DNA of 64,000 nucleotides. It comes from Pseudomonas benzenivorans (lineage in GTDB: Bacteria; Pseudomonadota; Gammaproteobacteria; Pseudomonadales; Pseudomonadaceae). The position numbers and the translations under genes are program-made. The notes beneath the pieces are model-generated. The model worked only from the letters and a program-made list of their open reading frames with translations. It was not told the DNA's origin and made no database searches. Below are positions 8,885 to 16,776 of the stretch, in pieces (position 1 is the first letter of the stretch; every line of letters starts with the position of its first letter). The stretch covers positions 2,294,001 to 2,358,000 of the forward strand of contig NZ_CP137892.1 in NCBI RefSeq assembly GCF_033547155.1, written 5' to 3'.

Positions 8885-9544
8885 CTAGCCGACGCGGCTG
8901 GCACCCTCGCGCCCCCGATGGACGGTGTGCACCATGGCTCCATCGACATGGTTGATGGTGGTGATGATGCGCTCCGGGTCGGCCAGGGCCGGCGCCATGG
9001 TCCAGCGCTCGTTGCGGTCGTTGCCGACCCGCAGCATGCCGGTATGGGTGGCCAGGTTGCGGTCGACTTCCGGGTCCGGGTCGTAGAAGCCCAGGCCGTA
9101 GCGCAGCCGGGTGATATCGGCCGGGTCACCGGTGAGGAACTTCCAGCCGGGCAACAGACGCTGCTGCCTGACGTACTCCTCGAGATGTTCCGGGCGGTCG
9201 ATCTCCGGTTGCAGGGTGATGGAGTACATGAACACCTCCGCACCCAGCCGCTCGCCGAGCAAATCCTGCACCTTACGCAGGTTGGAGGTCATGGTCGGGC
9301 AGGCACCGGCGCAGTCCACGTACATCATGTTGACCGTGATGATCTTGCCCCGCACCAGGTCGTCGTAGAAGCGCACCCGTTCACCCTCGTGGGTGGTGAC
9401 CCAGACGTTGGGGAAGTAGGTATCCTCGGGGGCCTGAACGGCATCCTCGACCTCGCCGTCCGCCTCCGCCGGGAAGCGCTGCCAGAGCAGCCCGCCCAGC
9501 GCCACCGCGCCCATTCCGGCCAGCAGTTTTCTTCGCGTATTCAT
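8885..9544 (-). CDS. SCO1/SenC family copper-binding protein
   Basis: The 219-residue thioredoxin-fold protein carries the SCO copper site: CAGAC (C78 and C82, CxxxC) in YVDCAGACPTM and the distal histidine H167 in LATHTGML. SCO proteins bind Cu and deliver it to, or reduce thiols of, copper enzymes, classically cytochrome oxidase CuA. No cytochrome oxidase gene is nearby; instead it is sandwiched between two multicopper oxidases, so supplying copper to them is the natural inference. The N-terminus MNTRRKLLAGMGAVALGG is a short twin-arginine-like signal. GGAGGT with 6-nt spacing supports the ATG at 9544. The preceding oxidase gene ends 22 nt upstream. Confidence 0.9.
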   Translation of the reverse strand: MNTRRKLLAGMGAVALGGLLWQRFPAEADGEVEDAVQAPEDTYFPNVWVTTHEGERVRFYDDLVRGKIITVNMMYVDCAGACPTMTSNLRKVQDLLGERLGAEVFMYSITLQPEIDRPEHLEEYVRQQRLLPGWKFLTGDPADITRLRYGLGFYDPDPEVDRNLATHTGMLRVGNDRNERWTMAPALADPERIITTINHVDGAMVHTVHRGREGASRVG

Positions 9545-9566
9545 GGCAATACCTCCGTCGCGGCGA

Positions 9567-11474
9567 CTAGTCGTCTTCCCTGATGTCCCAGCGCAGCATC
9601 ATCGCGTGATCCTCGTGGATCAGGTTGTGACAGTGCATCACGTACTTGCCGACGTAGTCGCGGAAGCGCAGGAAGATCCTGAAGCTCGACATTTCCCTGA
9701 GCACGTAAACGTCCTTGCGCCCCTGCCACTCCGGGGGTACCGGCACCGCGACGCCGTCGCGGGTCATGCTGAGGATGCGCCCCTCCTCGAAGTGGATATG
9801 GATGGGGTGGCTCCAGCCGTTGTCGATGTTCACCAGCTCCCAGACCTCGGCGCCGCCCTTGGGAATCACCGCCCGCGACTGATTGGGATTGAAGAACTGG
9901 CCGTTGATCGCCCACATGCCGTTCTTGCGCTCGAACACCCAGCGCCGTACCGGCGCCGCGGCGATCTCCGCCGGGTCCAGGGGCGGCAATTCGCGCAGCA
10001 CATTCGGCACCTGGCTCAGGTCCTGCTCGGCCGGCTCGCGGTCGACGATGAACTTCAACACCTGGGTGGATGCCCCTAGACCATCGGCACGGCGCGATAT
10101 GGTCTGGATCAGGCGGTTGACCAGGAACAGCTCGGTGCCGATCGCGTATTTGGAGAAGTCGATGACGATATCCGCGCGCTCGGCCACGGCGATGCGCACG
10201 CTGACGCGATTGCGCAGTGGCGCGGGGAACAGGTTGCCGTCGTTGCCGATGTAGTCGAAGGTCTGCGACACGCCGTTGGCACGGGTCAGGAAGAACTCGT
10301 AGATTCGGCTCGGGCCGATATCCAGCAGGCGGAAGCGATACTTGCGCCGCGCCACTTTCAGCACCGGCTCGATCAGGCCGTTGACCGCGACCTTGTCGCC
10401 CAGAGTGCCGTCCGGGTCCACTTGGTCGTAGACCAGCATGCCGTTGGCGTCGAAACGGCGGTCGCCGAAGCTCAGCGGATAGTCGTAGGGGTAACTGGGC
10501 AGGCGCAGGGCCGTAGGACTGGGGTCGCGCTCGTTGCCCGAGTCGATATGGTCGAAGAGCAGGTAGAAACCGGCCATGCCGCGGTACAGGTTGGGCGCGG
10601 TGAAGTCGAAGGTGTGGTCGTGGTACCACAGGGTGCCCAGCGCCTCGCGCTCGTCGCCGATACCGTTCTGCAGTTCGTCGTAGCCGGCGTAGATGTTCGA
10701 ATAGAAGTGGTCCTTCCACCGCCCCGGCGCGGCCAGGGTCGGGCCGGCCTTGAGCGGGCTGAAGTAGTCGCCGGGGAAGCCGTCGCTCTCGGAGCCGACA
10801 TGGTGATTGTGCAGGTGCATCGAGATTTCCGGCGAGCCGAAGCCGACATGGTTCTGCGGCAGGTTGTTACGAAAGCGCACCACCACCGGCTGACCGTAAC
10901 GGGCCATGATGGTCGGCCCCGGGGTGGTCGCCTTGGACGAGTCGCCGGTGAAGCCCCAGATGCGCTGCCTCGGGTAGGCCGGGTTGAATTCCCAGGCGTC
11001 GTTTTCCTCGACGCTCAGCTCGTAATGCATCGGCGGATACTGGCGCGGCGTGGCATACAGCTGGTCCCAGCGCTGATGCTTGTCACGCCCGCATTCGCCC
11101 AGGGCGGTCTGCGCCAGGCCGGTGGGGGCAGGGTCCAGCTCGGTGGCCTCCAGCACGGGCGGCTCTTCCGGCAGCTCCTTGGCCCAGGGAATGCTCGGCG
11201 GGCTAGGCGGCACGACCGGCGGACCGGGTTCCGGCGCGGGCTCCGGCTCCGGATCGCGCCCGCGGCGCCGGCGGCGGGCCTCGCTGCCGGTCGAGGCGAA
11301 GAATAGAGGTGCAGCCATGGCCGCCGCCGTGAGCCTCAGGAAGTCACGCCGGCCCTCGCCCTCCGACAGCTCGCTGGCCAGCGCGGGAACCGGCTCCCAA
11401 CCACCCGCACGGACGGAAATCTTCCAATCTCCCGGGGTTAGTCTGTCCACGTTCTCCAGTAACAGGGTCTTCAT
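9567..11474 (-). CDS. Tat-exported multicopper oxidase 2 (paralogue of the one at 6800-8803)
   Basis: The 635-residue protein is homologous to the downstream oxidase over its full length and keeps every copper ligand: HLH (220-222), HDH (285-287), HPIHIH (556-561) and HCHNLIHEDHAM (614-625), with C615 and M625. A twin-arginine motif, GRRDFLRLTAAAMAAPLFF (41-59), follows a 40-residue N-region. After the signal come a run of arginines and a Pro/Glu-rich spacer (about 73-97), perhaps a flexible tether. The ATG at 11474 has AGGA 7 nt upstream; the frame stays open 195 nt further, but only this start places the Tat signal near the N-terminus. It is the first gene of the cassette and is preceded by long non-coding DNA with inverted repeats. 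Confidence 0.9.
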   Translation of the reverse strand: MKTLLLENVDRLTPGDWKISVRAGGWEPVPALASELSEGEGRRDFLRLTAAAMAAPLFFASTGSEARRRRRGRDPEPEPAPEPGPPVVPPSPPSIPWAKELPEEPPVLEATELDPAPTGLAQTALGECGRDKHQRWDQLYATPRQYPPMHYELSVEENDAWEFNPAYPRQRIWGFTGDSSKATTPGPTIMARYGQPVVVRFRNNLPQNHVGFGSPEISMHLHNHHVGSESDGFPGDYFSPLKAGPTLAAPGRWKDHFYSNIYAGYDELQNGIGDEREALGTLWYHDHTFDFTAPNLYRGMAGFYLLFDHIDSGNERDPSPTALRLPSYPYDYPLSFGDRRFDANGMLVYDQVDPDGTLGDKVAVNGLIEPVLKVARRKYRFRLLDIGPSRIYEFFLTRANGVSQTFDYIGNDGNLFPAPLRNRVSVRIAVAERADIVIDFSKYAIGTELFLVNRLIQTISRRADGLGASTQVLKFIVDREPAEQDLSQVPNVLRELPPLDPAEIAAAPVRRWVFERKNGMWAINGQFFNPNQSRAVIPKGGAEVWELVNIDNGWSHPIHIHFEEGRILSMTRDGVAVPVPPEWQGRKDVYVLREMSSFRIFLRFRDYVGKYVMHCHNLIHEDHAMMLRWDIREDD

Positions 11475-11597
11475 GGCGTTGTCCTCGTTAGCATTCTCTC
11501 GCAGCCCAGCCACTCTCAAGGCCGCATGAAGCACCCCCGCGCGATCGGCGCAGAACACGGATGCAGCTGACTCAATCCAAGGCCACAACAAGCCCTC

Positions 11598-11629
11598 TTC
11601 GCGACAGTCAACTGCAACCCTGTCGCGAA
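11598..11629. promoter_or_regulatory. Perfect 10-bp inverted repeat, candidate operator of the oxidase cassette
   Basis: TTCGCGACAG (11598-11607) and CTGTCGCGAA (11620-11629) are exact complements 12 nt apart, about 125-155 nt upstream of the first oxidase gene. On the minus strand the spacer contains TTGACT, a -35-like hexamer, so a bound regulator could occlude or position polymerase. I do not recognise the sequence as a known copper-regulator box. Confidence 0.5.
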
Positions 11630-11651
11630 ACTGCGAGGACTTAGGAATGGC

Positions 11652-11675
11652 GCCGTAGTTCGTTGGCACTACGGC
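11652..11675. repeat. 8-bp perfect inverted repeat upstream of the oxidase cassette
   Basis: GCCGTAGT (11652-11659) and ACTACGGC (11668-11675) are separated by 8 nt. No T-run follows on either strand, so it is more likely a protein site or RNA hairpin than a terminator. It is 22 nt from the 10-bp repeat. Confidence 0.4.
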
Positions 11676-12255
11676 TCAGGAGGCGGGAGGATCATGCAGA
11701 GGAACTGGCAGAATTCGATTGTGAACAGACATCCCCTTGTCCGGGGTGCGTATTGGCCGGTCCATCACAATCTCCCCTAGCGTTGTTCCAAGGTTATTTC
11801 GCGCCCTCTCCTTCGCGAAAAAGCCGATAAATCATCCCTCTCCCACAGCTAACTAAAGAATCGGCCCCATACATTGTCAAGCATTTGTCGCCAGCCCAAG
11901 TCATCACTATTTATAGGCATAAATATCTGTTTTATATGGTCTTTTTGTTTTCTAACAGCAAAATCTGTCACCTGAGTTCGCCTGCGCAGACCATGCAATA
12001 GCTTCGGATTGACCGAAGAGAGACGCACCATACGGCAGGCATTGCGCAACGAGCGCCAGACGCTTTGCCCACTCCGAGCGCCCTGAAAAGGCCGCAGCCC
12101 AGGCTTTATCGCGGCTGGCTCTCGCTTATCGGGCCGCAACGCCTGGCCACGAAGACCTGCCATCGGGGCAACAGGCTTACCCAAGGAAAGAGCAACGGCT
12201 GCAGGGTGGCGAGGTGACAGATCAGACCGCAGGACCAGCAACGGGTTGAGAAACG

Positions 12256-12292
12256 AAAAAACCCCTGAGCTGCGAGGCGATCAGGGGTTTTC
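12256..12292 (-). terminator. Intrinsic terminator of tRNA-Ser
   Basis: AACCCCTGA and TCAGGGGTT form a stem around a 12-nt loop with A-runs to the left and T-runs to the right. Read leftward it ends in GGGGTTTTTTCG, 8 nt past the tRNA CCA. Confidence 0.85.
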
Positions 12293-12299
12293 AGTCGTA

Positions 12300-12389
12300 T
12301 GGCGGAAGCGGTGAGATTCGAACTCACGGAAGAGTTTCCCCTTCGACGGTTTTCAAGACCGTTGCATTCAACCGCTCTGCCACGCTTCC
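12300..12389 (-). tRNA. tRNA-Ser (anticodon UGA)
   Basis: A 90-nt class II tRNA on the minus strand: GGAAGCG acceptor paired with CGCTTCC, anticodon loop CTTGAAAAC giving UGA, an extended variable arm, GTTCGAATC T-loop, discriminator G and encoded CCA (12302-12300). Confidence 0.97.
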
Positions 12390-12408
12390 GGCGTTGCTGC
12401 GGGCGGCA

Positions 12409-12436
12409 ATCTTACCGGAACGCAACACACTGTCAA
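12409..12436 (-). promoter_or_regulatory. Sigma-70 promoter of tRNA-Ser
   Basis: On the minus strand a consensus TTGACA (12436-12431), 16-bp spacer and TAAGAT (12414-12409) place the start about 13 nt before the tRNA. Confidence 0.8.
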
Positions 12437-12446
12437 ACTCTGCGCC

Positions 12447-12474
12447 TTGGCACTGTCCTATGCTCTGTTATGAT
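12447..12474 (+). promoter_or_regulatory. Sigma-70 promoter of yccA
   Basis: TTGGCA (12447-12452), 16-bp spacer and TATGAT (12469-12474) read toward yccA, giving a leader of about 45 nt. Its -35 is 10 bp from the -35 of the divergent tRNA-Ser promoter, so the two may compete. Confidence 0.7.
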
Positions 12475-12525
12475 CGGGCTCAGCCTGATCACGGAACCAC
12501 CAGCACTTTAATAAGGAGTGTCGCC

Positions 12526-13191
12526 ATGCGCGAACAAGATTACGCTCTCAGCCACTCGCAGGTTGAGCAACAAGAGGTTGGCCGCGTCCTGCGCAACACC
12601 TACGGCCTGCTGGCCATCACCCTGGCCTTCAGCGGCCTGGTGGCGTTCTTCGCCCAGCGCGCCAACGTACCTTACCCGAATATCTTCGTGGTGCTGATCG
12701 GCTTCTACGGTCTGTTCTTCCTCACCGCGAAACTGCGTAATTCGCCCTGGGGCCTGGTCTCCACCCTCGCCCTGACCGGTTTCATGGGCTACACCCTGGG
12801 CCCGATCCTCAACCGCTACCTGGGCATGGCCAACGGTGCGGAAGTGGTCAGCTCGGCGTTCTCCATGACGGCCCTGGTGTTCTGCGGCCTGTCCGCCTAC
12901 GTGCTGACCACCCGCAAGGACATGAGCTTCCTCAGCGGCTTCATCACCGCCGGTTTCTTCGTCCTGCTCGGCGCCATCCTGGCCAGCTTCTTCTTCCAGA
13001 TCAGCGGCCTGCAACTGGCGATCAGCGCCGGCTTCGTGCTGTTCTCCTCGGCCTGCATCCTCTATCAGACCAGCGAGATCATCCACGGCGGCGAGCGCAA
13101 CTACATCATGGCGACCATCAGCCTGTACGTGTCGATCTACAACCTGTTCGTCAGCCTGCTGCAGCTGTTCGGCCTGATGGGCGACGACTGA
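12526..13191 (+). CDS. yccA: Bax inhibitor-1/YccA family membrane protein
   Basis: The 221-residue protein has seven hydrophobic helices after a hydrophilic N-terminus ([20 protein letters not shown]), as in BI-1/YccA proteins. In E. coli YccA is a substrate and inhibitor of the membrane protease FtsH and protects SecY from degradation; a similar inner-membrane quality-control role is likely but not shown here. The ATG at 12526 follows AAGGAGTG with 5-nt spacing. The frame is open upstream but lacks another ribosome-binding site. A terminator closes the transcript at 13209-13232, so it looks monocistronic. Confidence 0.93.
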   Translation: MREQDYALSHSQVEQQEVGRVLRNTYGLLAITLAFSGLVAFFAQRANVPYPNIFVVLIGFYGLFFLTAKLRNSPWGLVSTLALTGFMGYTLGPILNRYLGMANGAEVVSSAFSMTALVFCGLSAYVLTTRKDMSFLSGFITAGFFVLLGAILASFFFQISGLQLAISAGFVLFSSACILYQTSEIIHGGERNYIMATISLYVSIYNLFVSLLQLFGLMGDD

Positions 13192-13208
13192 CCGAGCCGC
13201 CCCCATCG

Positions 13209-13232
13209 AAAGCCCGCTTCGGCGGGCTTTTT
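13209..13232 (+). terminator. Intrinsic terminator after yccA
   Basis: AAAGCCCGC and GCGGGCTTT around a TTCG loop, followed by further T residues, 18 nt after the yccA stop. Confidence 0.9.
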
Positions 13233-13301
13233 CATGCCTGCGGCGAGCATCTTGCGCGCGCAGGCTTTATCATTCCGGCAGATTTCCCGCTTGGCCTACC
13301 C

Positions 13302-13694
13302 ATGAAATTCGCCATCGCCCTGTTTTCCGCCTCCCACGCGCCCTCCTCGCGCCGCGCCCTGCGCTTCGCCCAGGCGGCATTGGCCGGCGGGCACGAGATC
13401 GTGCGCCTGTTCTTCTATCAGGATGGCGTGCACAGCGCTTCGAACAACGTGATCCCCCCCCAGGATGAACTGGACCTGTCCGCCGAATGGCGCGCGTTCA
13501 TCCAGGCGCACCAGCTCGATGGCGTGGTGTGCATCGCAGCGGCTCTGCGTCGCGGCGTGCTCAACGAGGAGGAAGCCCGGCGCTATGGTCGCAGCGCGGC
13601 CAACCTGGAGGCGCCCTGGGAACTGTCCGGCCTGGGCCAGTTGCATGAAGCGGCGCAGACGGCCGATCGCCTGCTGTGCTTTGGAGGGCCGTGA
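13302..13694 (+). CDS. tusD: Sulfurtransferase complex subunit TusD
   Basis: The 130-residue DsrE-family subunit accepts persulfide sulfur from TusA and passes it to TusE in the relay for 2-thiouridine at the tRNA wobble position. The conserved cysteine is in DGVVCIAAALRRG (C78 in the E. coli protein). The protein starts MKFAIALFSA, giving the beta-alpha DsrE fold. tusC starts 1 nt after this stop. The final enzyme of the relay, mnmA, is in the window at 35.1 kb. Confidence 0.96.
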   Translation: MKFAIALFSASHAPSSRRALRFAQAALAGGHEIVRLFFYQDGVHSASNNVIPPQDELDLSAEWRAFIQAHQLDGVVCIAAALRRGVLNEEEARRYGRSAANLEAPWELSGLGQLHEAAQTADRLLCFGGP

Positions 13695-13695
13695 G

Positions 13696-14055
13696 ATGAG
13701 CAAGTCCCTGCTGATCATCAGCCGCCAGGCGCCCTGGGCGGGCCCTGGCGCCCGCGAGGCACTGGACATCGCCCTGGCCGGCGGCGCCTTCGACCTGCCG
13801 ATCGCCCTGCTGTTTCTCGATGACGGGGTATTTCAGCTCATCCCGCGGCAACAGCCCAAGGCCCTGCAGCAGAAAGACCTGGGCGCCAACCTGCAGGCGC
13901 TGCCGATGTTCGGCGTCGAGTCGCTGTATGTCGCGGCCTGCAGCCTGCAAGAGCGTGGCCTGGCCGATCAACCGCTGGCGCTGACCGCCGAGATACTGGA
14001 TGACGAGGCCCTCAAGGCGCTTATCGACCGCTATGACCAGGTGATTACCCTCTGA
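13696..14055 (+). CDS. tusC: Sulfurtransferase complex subunit TusC
   Basis: The 119-residue DsrF-like subunit starts MSKSLLIISRQAPWAGPGAR and matches TusC in length and fold. It is structural in the TusBCD heterohexamer. Its TGA overlaps the tusB ATG (TGATG at 14053-14057), so translation is coupled. The motif FLDDGVFQLI is typical of the DsrE/F family. Confidence 0.95.
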   Translation: MSKSLLIISRQAPWAGPGAREALDIALAGGAFDLPIALLFLDDGVFQLIPRQQPKALQQKDLGANLQALPMFGVESLYVAACSLQERGLADQPLALTAEILDDEALKALIDRYDQVITL

Positions 14056-14354
14056 TGGCAACTCTGCACGTACTCTCCCATTCGCCCTTCTCCGACAGCC
14101 GCCTGAGCAGCTGCCTGCGCCTGCTCGGGCCGACCGATGGCCTGCTGCTCAGCGGAGACGCGGTGTACGCCCTGAGCGCCGGCAGCGCGCCGCGCCAAGC
14201 CCTGGACCTGGTGCCCGATGACGTTGCCCTGTTTGCCTTGGCCGAAGACCTCGAAGCCCGGGCCATCGCCCCTCACCCCCGGGTGCAGGCGGTGGATTAT
14301 CCGGGGTTCGTCGCACTCAGCTGCCGCTTCGCCAAGGTCAACAGCTGGCTATGA
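14055..14354 (+). CDS. tusB: Sulfurtransferase complex subunit TusB
   Basis: The 99-residue DsrH-like subunit completes the TusBCD complex. It starts MATLHVLSHSPFSDSRLSSC and contains GDAVYALS, as in DsrH proteins. Start and stop both overlap neighbours by one and four bases. Identification rests on size, order and fold rather than one catalytic motif. Confidence 0.93.
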   Translation: MATLHVLSHSPFSDSRLSSCLRLLGPTDGLLLSGDAVYALSAGSAPRQALDLVPDDVALFALAEDLEARAIAPHPRVQAVDYPGFVALSCRFAKVNSWL

Positions 14355-14686
14355 AACACTTGATGGTCGATGGTCGCGCCATCGCGCTGGACAAGGATGG
14401 CTACCTGACCGAGCTGGATGACTGGTCCGAAGTCGTGGCCGAGGCCCTGGCCCGCGATGAGGGGCTGCACCTGGGCGACGATCACTGGGAAATCCTCCAC
14501 CTGCTGCGCAGTTTCTATGCCGAGTTCCAGCTGTCGCCGGCCAATCGCCCGCTGATCAAGTACGCGGCGCTCAAGCTGGGACCGGAAAAAGGCAGCAGCC
14601 TGCACCTGAACCTGCTGTTCAAAGGCGCTCCCGCCAAACTCGCCGCCAAGCTGGCGGGCCTGCCCAAACCGACGAACTGCCTATGA
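14351..14686 (+). CDS. tusE: Sulfurtransferase TusE (DsrC family)
   Basis: The 111-residue DsrC-type protein takes sulfur from TusD and delivers it to MnmA. The essential penultimate cysteine is present in the C-terminal PTNCL. The DsrC helix region DHWEILHLLRSFYAEFQLSP is well conserved. The ATG overlaps the tusB stop (ATGA), and the stop overlaps the ybiB ATG, so the unit is translated as a chain. Confidence 0.96.
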   Translation: MKHLMVDGRAIALDKDGYLTELDDWSEVVAEALARDEGLHLGDDHWEILHLLRSFYAEFQLSPANRPLIKYAALKLGPEKGSSLHLNLLFKGAPAKLAAKLAGLPKPTNCL

Positions 14687-15663
14687 ACCTCGTAGCCCCT
14701 CCCGAACACCCCTTCGCCCAGTTCGTGCGCATCCTCGGCAAGGGCAAGCGCGGCGCGCGCAACCTGACCCGCACCGAGGCCCGCGAAGCCATGGCCATGC
14801 TGCTGGATGGCAAGGTCGAGGACACCCAGCTCGGCGCCTTCCTGATGCTGTTGCGGCATAAGGAGGAGAGCGCCGAGGAAATGGCCGGCTTCGCCGAGGC
14901 CATCCGCGAGCGTTTGCAGGCGCCTCCTATAGCCGTGGACCTGGACTGGCCGAGCTACGCCGGCAAGAAGCGCCACCTGCCCTGGTTCCTCCTGGCCGCC
15001 AAGGCCCTGGCCCAGAGTGGCGTGCGCATCCTCCTGCACGGCGGCGGCGCCCACACCGCCGGGCGCCTGTACAGCGAACAGTGCCTCGACCCGCTGGCCA
15101 TCCCCCCGTGCCAGAACTGGGGCGAAGTCGAGCGGGCTTTGGACGACCAGCGCCTGGCCTTCATCCCGCTGGGGGCCTGGATGCCGCAGCTGCAGCGCAT
15201 GATCGACCTGCGCAACACCCTCGGCCTGCGCTCGCCCATCCACTCCCTGGCGCGCATCCTCAACCCGCTGGGGGCTCGCTGCGGCCTGCAGAGCATCTTC
15301 CACCCCGGCTACCAGGCAGTGCACCGCGAGGCCAGCCAGCTGCTCGGCGACAGCGCCGTGGTGATCAAGGGCGAAGGCGGCGAGATCGAGATCAACCCGG
15401 ACGCCACCAGCCACCTCTATGGCACGGCCCAGGGCGCCAACTGGGACGAGGACTGGCTGCCGCTGTCGCCGCAGCGCCACGTCAAGCCCGAGCAACTGCA
15501 GCCCGCGCACCTGCTGGCCTTCTGGCGCGGCGAGGTGGAGGATGACTACGGCCGCCTGGCCGTGCTGAGCACCATGGCCCTGGCCCTGCGCGCCCTGGGC
15601 ATGCCCCGCGACGAGGCCTTCGCCGAGGCCCTGCGGCGCTGGGAAGTCCGCAAACCCATCTAA
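14683..15663 (+). CDS. ybiB: YbiB-like glycosyl transferase-fold protein (TrpD2/anthranilate phosphoribosyltransferase-like)
   Basis: The 326-residue protein has the nucleoside phosphorylase/TrpD layout: helical N-terminal domain (LTRTEAREAMAMLLDG, then GAFLMLLRHKEESAEEMAGF) and a C-terminal alpha/beta domain with HGGGAHTAGR and KGEGGEIEINPD. YbiB/TrpD2 proteins resemble anthranilate phosphoribosyltransferase but bind nucleic acid and lack demonstrated TrpD activity. Overlap with tusE links it to the sulfur relay operon; a role in tRNA modification is possible but unproven. It is the last gene of the tus unit. Confidence 0.85.
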   Translation: MNLVAPPEHPFAQFVRILGKGKRGARNLTRTEAREAMAMLLDGKVEDTQLGAFLMLLRHKEESAEEMAGFAEAIRERLQAPPIAVDLDWPSYAGKKRHLPWFLLAAKALAQSGVRILLHGGGAHTAGRLYSEQCLDPLAIPPCQNWGEVERALDDQRLAFIPLGAWMPQLQRMIDLRNTLGLRSPIHSLARILNPLGARCGLQSIFHPGYQAVHREASQLLGDSAVVIKGEGGEIEINPDATSHLYGTAQGANWDEDWLPLSPQRHVKPEQLQPAHLLAFWRGEVEDDYGRLAVLSTMALALRALGMPRDEAFAEALRRWEVRKPI

Positions 15664-15757
15664 CGCATCGATCTAATAGCCCATCTATTTGCGCTTTTCT
15701 ATCGACTTACACTCGGTAGACTGGACCTCGAGTTTCCAACACAAGAGGACGCACATC

Positions 15758-16759
15758 ATGGGGCTGCTGATCGACGGGCGCTGGCACGACCAGTGGTACG
15801 ACACGGGCGAGGACGGCCAGTTCAAGCGCGAGAGCGCCCAGCGGCGCCACTGGATCACCGCCGATGGCGCCCCCGGGCCGAGCGGCGAAGGCGGTTTCGC
15901 CGCCGAGGCCGGCCGCTATCACCTGTATGTATCCCTGGCCTGCCCCTGGGCCCACCGCACCCTGATCCTGCGCAGACTCAAGGGGCTGGAGGAACTGGTC
16001 GGGGTCTCGGTGGTCGGCTGGCTGATGCGCGATGACGGCTGGACCTTCGACCCGGATCACGGCTCCACGGGCGATGCGCTGGATGGCCATGCCTTCCTGC
16101 ATCAGCGCTACACCGCCGACGACCCGAGCTACAGCGGCCGGGTCACAGTGCCCCTGCTGTGGGACAAGCGGCGCGGGCGCATCGTCAGCAACGAGTCGGC
16201 GGAGATCATCCGCATGTTCAACTCGGCCTTCGACGGCCTGACCGGCAATCGACTGGACTTCTACCCGCAGGCGCTGCGCAGCGAGATCGACGCCCTCAAC
16301 GCGCGCATCTACCCGGCGGTCAACAACGGCGTCTACCGCGCCGGCTTCGCCACCAGCCAGCAGGCCTACGAGGAGGCCTTCGTCGAGCTGTTCGCCGAGC
16401 TGGACCGCCTCGACACCCTGCTCGGCGAGCGCCGCTACCTGGCCGGCGAGCACCTCACCGAGGCCGACTGGCGGCTGTTCACCACCCTGATTCGCTTCGA
16501 TGCGGTGTACCACGGCCACTTCAAGTGCAACCTGCGCCGCATCGAGGACTATCCCAATCTGTCCCACTGGCTGCGCGAGCTGTACCAATGGCCGGGTGTC
16601 GCGCCCACCGTGGATCTGCAGCACATCAAGAACCACTACTATGCCAGCCACGCCAGCATCAACCCGACCGGCATAGTGCCACGCGGACCGATGCTGGACT
16701 TCGCCCGCCCCCACGACCGTGAGCGCCTGCCCGGCAAGGGGGGCTGGCAGCGGCCCTGA
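15758..16759 (+). CDS. yqjG: Glutathionyl-hydroquinone reductase (YqjG, Xi-class GST)
   Basis: The 333-residue cytosolic enzyme reduces glutathionyl-hydroquinones to free hydroquinones plus glutathione disulfide. The catalytic cysteine is in the Xi-class motif CPWAHRTLILRRL. The C-terminal helical domain carries ADWRLFTTLIRFD and GHFKCNLRRIEDYPNL, typical of the family. The ATG at 15758 follows AAGAGGAC with 7-nt spacing; the frame is open upstream without a better start. It stands alone on the plus strand and converges on cysG, with 17 nt between stops. Confidence 0.95.
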   Translation: MGLLIDGRWHDQWYDTGEDGQFKRESAQRRHWITADGAPGPSGEGGFAAEAGRYHLYVSLACPWAHRTLILRRLKGLEELVGVSVVGWLMRDDGWTFDPDHGSTGDALDGHAFLHQRYTADDPSYSGRVTVPLLWDKRRGRIVSNESAEIIRMFNSAFDGLTGNRLDFYPQALRSEIDALNARIYPAVNNGVYRAGFATSQQAYEEAFVELFAELDRLDTLLGERRYLAGEHLTEADWRLFTTLIRFDAVYHGHFKCNLRRIEDYPNLSHWLRELYQWPGVAPTVDLQHIKNHYYASHASINPTGIVPRGPMLDFARPHDRERLPGKGGWQRP

Positions 16760-16776
16760 GCGGCCGAGCCCCGGAC

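Larger units (their letters stand above)
11475..12299. other. 825-nt gene-free interval upstream of the oxidase cassette
   Basis: No supportable gene was found. It holds a perfect 10-bp inverted repeat (11598-11629), an 8-bp inverted repeat (11652-11675), an AT-rich tract at about 11870-11975 that contrasts with the GC-rich surroundings, and the tRNA-Ser terminator (12256-12292). A 130-codon minus-strand frame (11849-12241) has no recognisable domain and was rejected. The interval borders the 3' end of tRNA-Ser, a frequent integration site, but no duplicated tRNA end was found. Confidence 0.55.

Noticed and set aside
11640..11680. Sigma-54 promoter suggested by TTGGCAC
   Set aside because: No TTGC-type -12 element at the right distance.
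11849..12241. 130-codon minus-strand open frame upstream of the oxidase cassette
   Set aside because: No ribosome-binding site, no family resemblance, composition changes abruptly within it, and it ends in the AT-rich tract. Kept as non-coding.
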